This document shows positions 26,302-34,511 of a stretch of 64,000 nucleotides of DNA, one piece after another. Location of the stretch: NCBI GenBank assembly GCA_036381175.1, contig DASVDI010000058.1:1-64000 (forward strand). The letters are read 5' to 3'. A model generated the notes under the pieces. It was not told the origin of the DNA, did not search any database, and saw only the letters and a list, made by a program, of their open reading frames with translations. Numbering within the stretch: position 1 is the stretch's first letter; every line of letters begins with the position of its first letter. The DNA is from JAJUFS01 sp036381175. Lineage in GTDB: Bacteria; Pseudomonadota; Gammaproteobacteria; Natronospirales; JAJUFS01. Made by a program: the position numbers and the translations under genes.

Positions 26302-26958
26302 TCAAAGCGAGAACCACGCCGCCATGCCGCGCTTGCCTTTTTCCGTCATCACCAGTTCGCGTTTCTCTCCACGCAGGAACCAGCGATCGTCAATGAGATG
26401 CCGCGTGATTGTCGCGGCCAGCGGACCTGCAAGATGAAAACGCCGCTCCGACCAGTCGAGGCAGAACTTGCCATGCAGCGTCGAAGCATCGATGCCAAGC
26501 GCCGCAAGAAACGGCGCGCTGCGTTCACCGGGAAGTACCCGCACGCCATCGCTGGCGAACATGCCGTTATCCAGCCCCATGTCCAGCAAACGCACACTGC
26601 ATTCGCCGGCAAGATGGTCGTAGCACATCCGCGCCTTGCGCAGTCTTGCCGGGCACGATGTGGGAATCTTTCCGAGAGCCAGGCCTTCATGTACGGCAAG
26701 CGCATTCTCGATGAAACCCGCAACATCATTTGCCGCAATTCGAAAGTAACGGTTTCGCCCCTGCTGAATCCTTTCCAGGAAACCGGCGTGGAGAAGCTTG
26801 TCGAGATGATGGCTGGCTGTTGCCGGCGCAATGCCGGCCGCGCGCGCAAGCTCGCCGGCCGTGTACGCCCTGCCGTCCATCAAGAGCATCAGCATCGCGC
26901 TGCGAGACCGGTCCGCCAGTAACGCGCCGATCCCCGCCAACCCGTCGTCCTGTTTCAT
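26302..26958 (-). CDS. ArsR-family regulator with C-terminal sensory domain
   Basis: 218 residues. The N-terminal winged helix is clear (ADRSRSAMLMLLMDGRAYTAGELARAAGI, recognition ATASHHLDKLLHAGFL, wing GRNRYF). The C-terminal part contains a conserved-looking KARMCYDHLAGECSVRLLDMGL segment with two cysteines and a closing EKRELVMTEKGKRGM, seen in a long ArsR subgroup. The inducer is unknown, and the Cys/His set could bind a metal or sense thiols. It is divergent from the ABM/ACT pair at 27034, with 75 bases between, and so is a candidate regulator of that pair. Confidence 0.88.
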   Translation of the reverse strand: MKQDDGLAGIGALLADRSRSAMLMLLMDGRAYTAGELARAAGIAPATASHHLDKLLHAGFLERIQQGRNRYFRIAANDVAGFIENALAVHEGLALGKIPTSCPARLRKARMCYDHLAGECSVRLLDMGLDNGMFASDGVRVLPGERSAPFLAALGIDASTLHGKFCLDWSERRFHLAGPLAATITRHLIDDRWFLRGEKRELVMTEKGKRGMAAWFSL

Positions 26959-27033
26959 GTTTCGATCCCTGTCGAATCTTTCCGCGCATCATTGCACTTA
27001 CGCTGCACGTCCTTCCACCACGCAGGAGCAACC

Positions 27034-27345
27034 ATGATCGCCGACACGCCCGCGCCCCCGTATTACGCTGTCATCTTCACCTCGCAACGTTCTGATGAAA
27101 CCGAAGGCTACGAAGCCATGGCCGAGCGGATGGTTGCGCTTGCCCGCCAGCAGCCCGGTTTTCTCGGCATGGAAACCGCGCACACGGAAATTGGCCTGAC
27201 CATCTCGTACTGGGAGAGCCTGCAGGCAATCCAGGAATGGAAAGCAGACCTGGAACATCGCGACGCCCAGCGGCTCGGTCGCGAGAAATGGTACGCGCAC
27301 TATCGCGTTCGCATTACACGCGTTGAACGGGAGTACGGAAAATGA
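27034..27345 (+). CDS. ABM-domain (antibiotic biosynthesis monooxygenase-like) protein
   Basis: 103 residues from the ATG at 27034 behind CAGGAGC. Antibiotic-biosynthesis-monooxygenase fold (dimeric alpha-beta barrel): YYAVIFTSQRSDETEGYEAM, VALARQQPGFLGMETAHTE, GLTISYWESLQAIQEWK, HYRVRITRVER. Such proteins are often quinol or haem monooxygenases, but the catalytic role here is unknown. It overlaps the following ACT gene by ATGA and is divergent from an ArsR regulator. Confidence 0.85.
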   Translation: MIADTPAPPYYAVIFTSQRSDETEGYEAMAERMVALARQQPGFLGMETAHTEIGLTISYWESLQAIQEWKADLEHRDAQRLGREKWYAHYRVRITRVEREYGK

Positions 27346-27737
27346 AAGACCTTTGCATACAGCTCGCGAACGCGCCGGGCGCGCTTGCAGCAATGGGTGA
27401 CGCACTTGGCAAGGCAGGCGTGAGCGTTGAAGGCGGCGGCGCCTGGCTCGGCACGGAGGATTCCGCATTCGGCATCGCGCACTTCCTGTTCGAGGACGGC
27501 GTCGCGGCGAGTCGCGCCTTACAGGATGCCGGCATCGACGTGCTCGGCGTGCGCGATGTGATCCTCACCCGCCTGAAACAGGACACGCCCGGACAGTTGG
27601 GCGCATTGACGCGGCGAATGGCGGAGGCCGGCGTGAATATCGAAGTGCTTTACAGCGACCACACCGGGAACCTGGTGTTGGTTGTGGATGACATCAACGC
27701 CGCGCAAACGGTGTCGGATGCATGGAGTCAACGCTGA
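27342..27737 (+). CDS. Tandem ACT-domain protein
   Basis: 131 residues made of two ACT-like halves: LCIQLANAPGALAAMGDALG at the start and QDTPGQLGALTRRMAEAGVN with IEVLYSDHTGNLVLVVDD in the second. ACT pairs bind amino acids and regulate enzymes, but free-standing versions lack an assigned partner. It is translationally coupled to the ABM gene. Confidence 0.85.
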   Translation: MKDLCIQLANAPGALAAMGDALGKAGVSVEGGGAWLGTEDSAFGIAHFLFEDGVAASRALQDAGIDVLGVRDVILTRLKQDTPGQLGALTRRMAEAGVNIEVLYSDHTGNLVLVVDDINAAQTVSDAWSQR

Positions 27738-27768
27738 CGCTCAGACGCTCGCTCGTGCTGTGTTCCAA

Positions 27769-27815
27769 CGAAGCACTCCCTCCCTTTTTCAAAGGGAGGG
27801 CCGGGAGCGATTTTC
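27769..27815. repeat. Family C intergenic repeat
   Basis: GAAGCACTCCCTCCCTTTTT then CAAAGGGAGGG and a GGGAG-GATTTT end. It lies directly after the ACT gene. Confidence 0.75.
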
Positions 27816-27843
27816 TTCTCCCTTCTCCCTTCTCCCTTCTCCC
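27816..27843. repeat. Four tandem copies of TTCTCCC
   Basis: Four perfect 7-base tandem copies (27816, 27823, 27830, 27837), about 100 bases before the YjjJ/HipA-like start. Such a tract can change length by replication slippage. Confidence 0.85.
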
Positions 27844-27853
27844 TTCCTTCTCC

Positions 27854-27944
27854 TATCTTTTCACCTTGCCTACCGAATCCATCATAAATCACTGTTTTTG
27901 TTAAAGTGTCTTGATTTACTTATCTTTTCAGATATCTTTTCAGA
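27854..27944. promoter_or_regulatory. Repeated TATCTTTTCA boxes before the HipA-like gene
   Basis: TATCTTTTCAGA occurs twice in direct tandem (27921-27932 and 27933-27944), the second copy ending exactly at the ATG, with a 10-base copy at 27854-27863. The junction forms TATC-N6-GATA, reminiscent of the HipB operator TATCC-N8-GGATA. Autoregulation by the protein's own N-terminal HTH is inferred. Confidence 0.5.
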
Positions 27945-29237
27945 ATGGCTACCACGAATGATCTGATCAACGTACTCCGTCGCAACGGCGTCACCGGCGG
28001 CGGCGATCTCGCTCGCCTGCTCGGTATAAGCCCGGCAACGCTGTCGCGGCTGGTTCGCGCCGCTGCAAGCCAGGTGATCCGGCTCGGACGAACGCGCGGT
28101 GTCCGGTATGGCCTGCTTGATGAAGCGCCGCAGATCGGCTCGACACTTCCCGTCTGGATGATCAACGAACGCGGAGAACCCCAGCCATTCGGGAATTTGT
28201 CCCTGCTTCATGGCCCGGGATACTGGCTCGAGTTTCACGCACAACACCCGGGCAAGCTCTACGAAGGCACGCCGCCGTTCATTTCCGACATGGCCCCGCA
28301 GGGATATCTCGGGCGCACGTTTCCGGATCGCTTCCCCGAGCTTGATCTTCCACCGCGCATCATTGACTGGAGCGATACGCACCAACTGCAGGCCGTGGCC
28401 CGCCGCGGCGAAGATGCTCCCGGAAATCTCGTCGTGGGCGCAGAATCCATGGACCGCTTCCTTGCCCGCCGAACGACGGTGATCTTGCCCCGCGAGTACC
28501 CCGAAATCACGCGCGATCTTGCGCGCCAGGGCACCGGATCTTCAGCGGGTGGCGAATACCCGAAGTTCACCGCATTCAACGGCGAACAACATGTGATCGT
28601 GAAGTTCACAAGCGGCGATGGTTCCCCGGCGGATCAACGGTGGCGGGATCTGCTTGCCAGCGAGGCAATCGCGGCAGAAACCTTGCGGCGCGCCGGACAT
28701 GCTGCCGTCACAACCCGAATCCACGACATCGGCGAGCAACGGTTTCTGGAGATTGAACGTTTTGATCGGCCTGGCAAAATCGGCCGTCGCGGAATCCTGT
28801 CGCTCGCAGCACTCGATGATGATCGCTACGGAAAGCGGGATAACTGGGTGGCGGCAGCAGATCGTCTCTTTAATGACACGCTGATCAACAACGCGGATCT
28901 CGAGCAGATCCGTTTCCTGGAAACCTTCGGCAGGTTGATCGGCAACACAGACCGCCACTTCGGAAACATCACCTTCTTCTGGCACATGTTGCCGCGGGAA
29001 GAACTCAAGCTTGCTCCCGCGTACGACATGTTGCCGATGATGTTCGCGCCGGCCACCGGCGGTATGATCGTTGAGCGGCCATTCGAAATGCCTCCGCCGA
29101 CCAGCTCCCTGCTATCCGCCTGGCCACACGCGCTCGATTGCGCACGCGCGTATTGGGCAGCCGTACAGAACGACGAACGCATCAGCCGATCCTTCCGGGA
29201 AATCGCCGCGCATGTTGGCCAAAAGCTTAAGGCGTAG
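27945..29237 (+). CDS. yjjJ: HTH-HipA fusion kinase (YjjJ-like)
   Basis: 430 residues. An N-terminal HTH (LINVLRRNGVTGGGDLARLLGISPATLSRLVRA, about 5-40) is fused to a HipA-type Ser/Thr kinase. The catalytic region is intact (LIGNTDRHFGNITFF near 325, APAYDMLPMMFAP near 360). HipA kinases of HipBA modules phosphorylate tRNA synthetases and slow growth; YjjJ-type fusions have no separate HipB. The start lies immediately after tandem 12-base repeats, probably the operator. It is one of two HipA-type genes in the window (the other at 56464). Confidence 0.88.
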   Translation: MATTNDLINVLRRNGVTGGGDLARLLGISPATLSRLVRAAASQVIRLGRTRGVRYGLLDEAPQIGSTLPVWMINERGEPQPFGNLSLLHGPGYWLEFHAQHPGKLYEGTPPFISDMAPQGYLGRTFPDRFPELDLPPRIIDWSDTHQLQAVARRGEDAPGNLVVGAESMDRFLARRTTVILPREYPEITRDLARQGTGSSAGGEYPKFTAFNGEQHVIVKFTSGDGSPADQRWRDLLASEAIAAETLRRAGHAAVTTRIHDIGEQRFLEIERFDRPGKIGRRGILSLAALDDDRYGKRDNWVAAADRLFNDTLINNADLEQIRFLETFGRLIGNTDRHFGNITFFWHMLPREELKLAPAYDMLPMMFAPATGGMIVERPFEMPPPTSSLLSAWPHALDCARAYWAAVQNDERISRSFREIAAHVGQKLKA

Positions 29238-29313
29238 AGGTTCGAACAGCGTGCGACGTTGGCGCGAAGCGCGAAGCAGGGACAACTTTCGTAGTCCAGT
29301 TAAAGAAGAACGA

Positions 29314-29950
29314 ACCTGGATTCCCGGGAATACCGGGAATGACGACCAAAACCTGGATGCCGTCATTCGCCGTACTCGGCGAATCCAGTTGGGATAGTGA
29401 CGTAGGGCGGATTAGCGAAGCGTAATCCGCCAAACGGTGCATCACGTCTGAACTTGATCCAGAGCTGAACGAAGCACTCCCTCCCTTTTCCAAAGGGAGG
29501 GTTGGGGAGGGATTTTTTTGAATCGAGAACGGGACAGAGAAAATCCCCCGGCTCGCGGTGCTCGCCTGCCCCCTTTTCCAAAGGGGGCGATCTTCGTTCA
29601 ACGTTACCGCGAGAAATAACGCTCAGTCTTCGTAAAGATCAAACGAAGCGCTCCCTCCCGTTCTTCCTTCCTCCCTTTTTCAAAGGGAGGACCGAGGAGG
29701 GATTTTCTTCTTCTCCCCTCTCACCGAGCTTGTGACGTAGGGCGATCAGCGAAGCGTAATCCGCCGAACGGTGGATTACGGCTGCACCTAATCCACCCTA
29801 CCAACCGCCAACATGAAGAACTTTCCTGCAAGTCGAACGAAGCGCTCCCTCCCTTTTTCAAAGGGAGGGTCGGGGAGGGATTTTCTTCTCCCCTCTCACC
29901 AAGTTCAGTGGAAACAAAACCTGGATTCCCGGGAATACCGAGAATGACGG
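29314..29950. repeat. Repeat cluster (nine elements of three families)
   Basis: The 737-base gap between the HipA-like gene and the EEP hydrolase contains no gene but nearly back-to-back repeats. Family D: 29316-29344, a variant ATTCGCCG-N4-CGGCGAAT at 29361-29388, and 29920-29949. Family B: 29402-29431 (half copy) and 29737-29803. Family C: 29470-29522, 29562-29592, 29641-29706 and 29836-29888. Orientation alternates between copies. The cluster looks like a landing zone where such elements accumulate. Confidence 0.85.
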
Positions 29951-29974
29951 CAAAAACCGAAACACCGCCCTTCA

Positions 29975-30784
29975 CTACTCTCCCACCGAAAACCTCACCC
30001 ACACCGGCACATGATCAGAAACATTCCGCCGCGTGTACTCATGAGAAAGACCGAACTCCACCGGAATCTTCCGAATCCCCCACTCGACCGGCGTGATGTC
30101 CGCGCCCACCCAAATGTGATCGTACAAATTCGCGTACCGCCCCTCGATGCTTGAAAGCGTTGTGCCGCCCTCATTGATCAACGACCGCGCCACTTCGCGA
30201 AGCGCCGCGAGCGATTCGTCATCCGGATGCAAATTGAAATCGCCGGTGAGGATCACAGGCACACCCGGAAATGCCCCATTCAGAAAATCCCAGTAACCGC
30301 GAAGTGCGGCGCCCTCACGCCGCCGGTCACTCTTGCTATCCCCATAAACCACATGCACCGTCGCGAGCAGAAACGCATCGCCATCCGCATCCCGAAACAC
30401 CGCGCTGTATGGCTCTCTCGCGAAAACATCGCCCGGATCCAGGTACACCAGGCTTGCGCTGTCATAGCTCACGCGATCCGTCCGCCAGATGAAGCAATAC
30501 GCTTCCTTGTAGGAATTCCGCCCGATGGTGTGGCTGCATTGATGCGCCCAGTCCGCCTTCGAGACCTTCTCGATCGCAGAAAGCAGGAACGGCACGCGCT
30601 CAGGTCTCATCACCTCCTGCAGCGCGATGATGTCGTAATCCGACAACACCGCCACAACCACCGCCAGATCCTTCGCGGGTTGATGACCCAGGCGTTTCAG
30701 ATTCCAGGAAGCCAGCAGCGTCTCCGCCGCGCAGGCAGACGCCGTGAAAAAAAAGAACAGAAAGCACGCCGCAACCATTCGCAT
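29975..30784 (-). CDS. Secreted endonuclease/exonuclease/phosphatase-family hydrolase
   Basis: About 269 residues from the ATG at 30784, with a signal peptide (MVAACFLFFFFTASACAAE). EEP fold motifs in order: LLASWNLKRLG, DIIALQEVM, ILTGDFNLHPDD, and SDHVPVWVRF at the end. The Asn/Glu metal site, Asp/Asn pair and final Asp-His are all present, so it should be an active Mg-dependent phosphodiesterase or nuclease outside the cytoplasm. Specificity between DNA and phospholipid is not predictable. Monocistronic. Confidence 0.9.
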   Translation of the reverse strand: MRMVAACFLFFFFTASACAAETLLASWNLKRLGHQPAKDLAVVVAVLSDYDIIALQEVMRPERVPFLLSAIEKVSKADWAHQCSHTIGRNSYKEAYCFIWRTDRVSYDSASLVYLDPGDVFAREPYSAVFRDADGDAFLLATVHVVYGDSKSDRRREGAALRGYWDFLNGAFPGVPVILTGDFNLHPDDESLAALREVARSLINEGGTTLSSIEGRYANLYDHIWVGADITPVEWGIRKIPVEFGLSHEYTRRNVSDHVPVWVRFSVGE

Positions 30785-31436
30785 GTTCGTTTGCCTTGAG
30801 TCGTTGGAATATCCGCGTGGCCGTGGCAACGCGATTAACGAGGCATCCGTTCCTGCTTGTTGTTACTTGTCGTTGGTCGTTTTTCGTTTTTTCGCGCAAC
30901 CGGTCATTCGCGGTTCGGTCGATCACGCACAACGGAATTCGTGGCGTTCGATGAAAGAAGATTCAGGCTGCCCCTCCGCTACGCTACAGCGCCGTGCCGG
31001 GTCCATTTTGTTTCGGCAAAAATGGACGAAAACTGGCGCTTCAGTGCCATCCTCGCGGAGGCGAGGACCCAGTGGAAAAGCAAGCGTTTCGCGCGCTGCG
31101 CGGCGGCGACCCACTTTTGTCTTGTCCAAAAGTAGGCAAAAACGCTTTTCCGGTCGGCTCTTGTTCATTCAACGGTGGTCTCATGCGCTCACCGGATACG
31201 GGCCACTCGGCAACTCGCCGGTCAGAACGGCATTGCGCTCAGCTCCACTTGTTCCGCCACGGTCTCGCCACTCCTCGTTTCTTCGCGACGGATCCGCGGA
31301 TTCTCGTTTCGCTGCGCTCAACTCCGATTCCGGATCCTGCTTCGCACCCGTACCCGTCATCGCGCCTTCGACTGCCTCCGACGGGCGAAAAGCAAAAGCG
31401 CGCGCAGAGCGCTTCCTCATCGGTGCTCGGCAATCT
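30785..31436. other. Gap with degenerate repeat-like sequence, no confident gene
   Basis: About 650 bases with several overlapping short reading frames, none with a ribosome site or recognisable domain. The stretch at about 31000-31160 resembles, from memory, dispersed intergenic sequence often mis-annotated as short hypothetical proteins in xanthomonads (CPKVGKNAFPVG in one frame). It is probably a non-coding remnant. Confidence 0.4.
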
Positions 31437-31700
31437 TCAATTCCCCTCCTCATATCGATCCTGCAAAGCTTCCAGCAGATCGTGGTCTTCCCCCGCCTGA
31501 GACCCGAACCAGCGCGACACATCCCGGGACAACAACTCCGCCATCATCGCCAGCGAATGCATCTTCAAATGCGTGCGGTGAGAAACCTCCCCGCTGCCGT
31601 GCATCTGGATCAAGTCCGCCAGCGCGAGACAGATGCCGTTCAGGGCAGATGCAGCGTGGGAGGGGCGCAACGGACGCGTTCCGAAATTTTCTGCTGACAT
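31437..31700 (-). CDS. Small hypothetical protein
   Basis: 87 residues from the ATG at 31700 (AAGGAAAG about 12 bases upstream). Mostly helical (ALNGICLALADLIQMHGSG, LKMHSLAMMAELLSRDVSRWFG), acidic at the C-terminus. No family was recognised. It is divergent from a small XRE gene; the 133-base gap between them holds two palindromes that could regulate both. Confidence 0.55.
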   Translation of the reverse strand: MSAENFGTRPLRPSHAASALNGICLALADLIQMHGSGEVSHRTHLKMHSLAMMAELLSRDVSRWFGSQAGEDHDLLEALQDRYEEGN

Positions 31701-31738
31701 TTTTTTCCGACTTTCCTTAGCTTGAATTATCCATATAT

Positions 31739-31819
31739 GGCGAATCTTCGCCACAAACGAATATTTATAACCGAAATGGGCTTGTTCGGGTAATTTTGTT
31801 CAAATATGGGGCAATTGCC
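31739..31819. promoter_or_regulatory. Two palindromes between divergent small genes
   Basis: GGCGAA-TC-TTCGCC (31739-31752) and GGCAATTGCC (31810-31819) lie between the small reverse-strand gene and the XRE gene. They are candidate operators for the XRE protein; the second ends 14 bases before its ATG. Confidence 0.45.
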
Positions 31820-31833
31820 TCACATAAGGTCAA

Positions 31834-32100
31834 ATGACACCATCCACGCATCCTCTTTCTGACGCGATAAAAGCGATGATTCGAATTCGACTTAGAGAGC
31901 AATTGGAGAAGAAGCGCCTCGCCGAGCGGCGGCGAATAACTCTGAATGAAGTTGCCAAAAAGGCGGGGATTTCGAGGACGACCTTGAATCGCGTTGCCAA
32001 CATTCCTGGCTACAACACGAACACCAATACCATCGAAGCGCTGTGCAATTACTTTGAGTGCGAGATCGACGACCTCGTCGAGAGAATTGAAGTCGAATAA
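31834..32100 (+). CDS. Cro/CI-type (XRE) small regulator
   Basis: 88 residues; HTH clearly visible (ITLNEVAKKAGISRTTLNRVAN, about 36-57), followed by NTIEALCNYFECEIDDLVERIEVE, the tail of the Cro/C1-type HTH_26 family. AAGG precedes the ATG. Such stand-alone regulators commonly mark accessory or phage-derived DNA, and this one opens the accessory region. Confidence 0.85.
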   Translation: MTPSTHPLSDAIKAMIRIRLREQLEKKRLAERRRITLNEVAKKAGISRTTLNRVANIPGYNTNTNTIEALCNYFECEIDDLVERIEVE

Positions 32101-32201
32101 TTCAGCGAGCTATCGAAGCGTTACTCATCACCCGCTTTACGCCACTCCAACATCCGACAGTAATGCTATCGTTGCCATCAATTTGGTAGCGGGAGTTTTC
32201 G

Positions 32202-32405
32202 ATGGCCGATCTCATCATCAGAAACCTCGACGAGCACATCGTCCAGGCACTCAAGCGGCGCGCGGCGAAACACGGCCGCAGTGTTGAAGCCGAACACCGC
32301 GCCATCCTCGAAACTGCGCTCCTGAAACCTCATCGTCGCACCCTCGCGCAGTCGTTAGCCGCCATGCCCTACGTCGGTAAGGACGAAGACTTTGAAAGAA
32401 AGTAA
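32202..32405 (+). CDS. FitA/VapB-like antitoxin, apparently orphan
   Basis: 67 residues with a ribbon-helix-helix FitA-type start (ADLIIRNLDEHIVQALKRRAAKHGRSVEAEHRAIL) and the toxin-binding tail (YVGKDEDFERK). The ATG follows GGGAG. A FitB PIN-domain toxin normally starts within a few bases, but here the downstream sequence ATGTTTGATTGA stops after three codons and nothing PIN-like follows. The toxin appears to have been lost at the junction with the defence operon. Confidence 0.85.
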   Translation: MADLIIRNLDEHIVQALKRRAAKHGRSVEAEHRAILETALLKPHRRTLAQSLAAMPYVGKDEDFERK

Positions 32406-32484
32406 ACCGAAAGGATGCGATGTTTGATTGAATGTTTAAACGCAAGACACGATCCCAAGAGCACGACCCAAAAGCAGAGCTGTA

Positions 32485-33384
32485 TCAATCCGGAGAACTA
32501 AAGCTGAAAGACTTTCGAGGTGATTGTCGAAACGAGCGACGCACAGTCTCCAATGCTCCTTTCACCGATCCCTGAATATCGGGGAAAAGACTACGATGAT
32601 TGATGTTCATGCTGTCCAGCATATCAAGTGCTCTAACTCTAGCCGCTCCCTCACATGGGAATTCCAGCTTTGTAAGTAGGGGATACGCGCTAATCTTCTG
32701 CGGAAATTCATCCACTATTCGATTTACCCATACTTCAAAGCTTCGATAGAAGACATGCTTTGTAAAAAAGCCTTTCTGGAAAACGAGACGACGATTCGAA
32801 CCATTTATTTCTCTAGCAATTTCCATTATGGGAAATTGCTGGACCAGCAAGGAATTCGGCAATAGCTTCTCCTTGTTGCGTGGCCACACTTGTTCTCGAA
32901 CAAAATCGTTCAAGACCGACAACAAATCAGTATCCAGCATCCATAAACAGCGGTCTGGTGCACCGTCTTCGCCAGAAACACCCTGCTCTTCTAAGGCGAA
33001 GAATAGCGCGATGTACGGCGAGTACGTCCAATCGAGATACGGCGAAGCCAAGCCGAAATGCTGTCCTAGCTGCCAAAGATCGATGGAATTAATACTTGTC
33101 TCATCAATATCGCCATAAACGATCAAGTTTTCTTTAAACTGCTCATACAGTCTATTGGCGATTTCCTCTCTATAGTTCGGTCCTTTCTTATGTTCGTTAT
33201 GAATATCGTCGGAGATTGATTCGATGTATCTACTGAAGCTTGGAGCAAGCTCCCATGTTGACTCTCTGTGGCCTCGAAACCCGATACGCAGATCGGTGCG
33301 CGAATACTTTTCCTTAATAAGGTCGACTACACGCTCTACGCTCTCGAACCTGATAACTCGGACTTCATCCAAAGGGTTTCCCAT
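32485..33384 (-). CDS. FRG-domain protein
   Basis: 299 residues from the ATG at 33384 behind GGGGG, 32 bases after the stop of the preceding gene. FRG motif FRGHRESTWELAPSFSR near 40-56, then LWQLGQHFGLASPYLDWTYSPYIALFFAL around 110-140, the conserved heart of FRG domains. FRG proteins recur in defence and toxin-like loci but their biochemistry is undefined. It is the last gene of the six-gene restriction/HEPN operon. DNA here looks less GC-rich than the flanks, in line with transfer. Confidence 0.85.
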   Translation of the reverse strand: MGNPLDEVRVIRFESVERVVDLIKEKYSRTDLRIGFRGHRESTWELAPSFSRYIESISDDIHNEHKKGPNYREEIANRLYEQFKENLIVYGDIDETSINSIDLWQLGQHFGLASPYLDWTYSPYIALFFALEEQGVSGEDGAPDRCLWMLDTDLLSVLNDFVREQVWPRNKEKLLPNSLLVQQFPIMEIAREINGSNRRLVFQKGFFTKHVFYRSFEVWVNRIVDEFPQKISAYPLLTKLEFPCEGAARVRALDMLDSMNINHRSLFPDIQGSVKGALETVRRSFRQSPRKSFSFSSPD

Positions 33385-33416
33385 TGTGTACCCCCATGCA
33401 TTCCCATCTAACCTTA

Positions 33417-34499
33417 CTAGGCATACGCCGACATCATGAACAAAGCTTCTGCGGCCCCTCCACAATCGTGGATCGGATAATCGGGCATAAGCCTTAACAA
33501 GTTGAGGTATGCCGACGGTTTGTCCTTAAACCCGTTTGATTCCTTTAAAAAAACTCCGTAACGCAAGCCATCGGTAACAATCAATTTGTTGCATGATTCG
33601 CTCCCATTCTTCAATGCGTATGATTCCGCTTGTGAGCGAGCAGTAAGACATGAGCTTCCTCTTTTCTTCGCTTCGACAACCGTACACAACGTGCGGCTGG
33701 ATCGAGGCAGCTCGCTGAACAACGCAATATCTACGTTATTCCACTCAACAGAAATTCGCTGCGGCGCCCAACCTAGTGCGGTTAACAAAGGGAAAACGAA
33801 GTGCGAAATGGCCTCGCTTTCTGATGCACCTTTCTGGCCATTTGCACCGGATTCAACTTCTCGATACCAGCGCGCAAGACGACAAAGGTGATCTATAGCC
33901 TGCTTGATGTCATCGACCAAATGAAGCGCAACCCCTTTTGACTCAAGGTACGTTCCGATCTCGGGAATTGTTTGTGGCTTAATCCGAGTACTTATTGGAC
34001 CAAGATTGCCAACACCAGCGTAAGCTTCCAGATGGTTAATCGGACTTAGTCCGAGAGAGGTGAACCAATCCAACAACTCTTTGTGAGTGACAAGTTGAGT
34101 AGTGTCGCCCCACTTTATTCCATTTTTTTCTATTGGATCTTTTCGATAGTCTTCGTGCCAGTGAACTTTTCGTGCATGCTGTAGATCCCAGCCATCTACA
34201 TCACCGAACGAATCCAGCCAGGAGTAAGGTCCGATAACTTGACCGACGGCAAATATCGACCGCTTCCCAAGCCGAAGAATTACCCAGTCTCCGGGTTGAA
34301 TATCTTCGGCGAACCTTTTGATGTCTGAAATCTTCTTCGATGACAAGCCAGCCGTTTGCATTTTCTCGCGTGCAACAGGCCAGATATCATAGTTCCCTGG
34401 CCCATTCAAAATTACGCCTTTATCGATGCAAACGTTGACATAGTTCCGATCTGTGTCGCCCGCAGCAACTTGCCACACTCGCGTCTGGTTACTGCTCAT
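33417..34499 (-). CDS. PUA-like / PD-(D/E)XK nuclease fusion
   Basis: 360 residues. The N-terminal part (about 5-125) resembles the PUA/EVE-type domain at the front of Mrr-like restriction enzymes: VWQVAAGD, IKRFAEDIQPGDWVILRLG, FAVGQVIGPYSW, ARKVHW. EVE/PUA folds bind modified bases. The C-terminal part (about 215-330) is an HsdR_N-like nuclease: SEAISHFVFPLLTALGW, NNVDIALF (Asp near 253), VVEAKKRG (Glu-x-Lys near 273-275). This points to a modification-sensing nuclease. The ATG follows GGAG; 12 bases separate it from the upstream gene. Function inferred from fold resemblance. Confidence 0.7.
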   Translation of the reverse strand: MSSNQTRVWQVAAGDTDRNYVNVCIDKGVILNGPGNYDIWPVAREKMQTAGLSSKKISDIKRFAEDIQPGDWVILRLGKRSIFAVGQVIGPYSWLDSFGDVDGWDLQHARKVHWHEDYRKDPIEKNGIKWGDTTQLVTHKELLDWFTSLGLSPINHLEAYAGVGNLGPISTRIKPQTIPEIGTYLESKGVALHLVDDIKQAIDHLCRLARWYREVESGANGQKGASESEAISHFVFPLLTALGWAPQRISVEWNNVDIALFSELPRSSRTLCTVVEAKKRGSSCLTARSQAESYALKNGSESCNKLIVTDGLRYGVFLKESNGFKDKPSAYLNLLRLMPDYPIHDCGGAAEALFMMSAYA

Positions 34500-34511
34500 T
34501 GCGATCTCCTG

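Noticed and set aside
27813..29950. Possible CRISPR array from the regular CCCTCCC/GGGAGGG repeats
   Set aside because: Repeat spacing is irregular, several families and orientations are mixed, spacers are repeats themselves, and no cas genes are near.
31181..31522. 113-codon reverse frame in the 31.2 kb gap
   Set aside because: Arg/Glu-rich, no ribosome site, overlaps the small gene at 31437-31700 and resembles non-coding repeat sequence.
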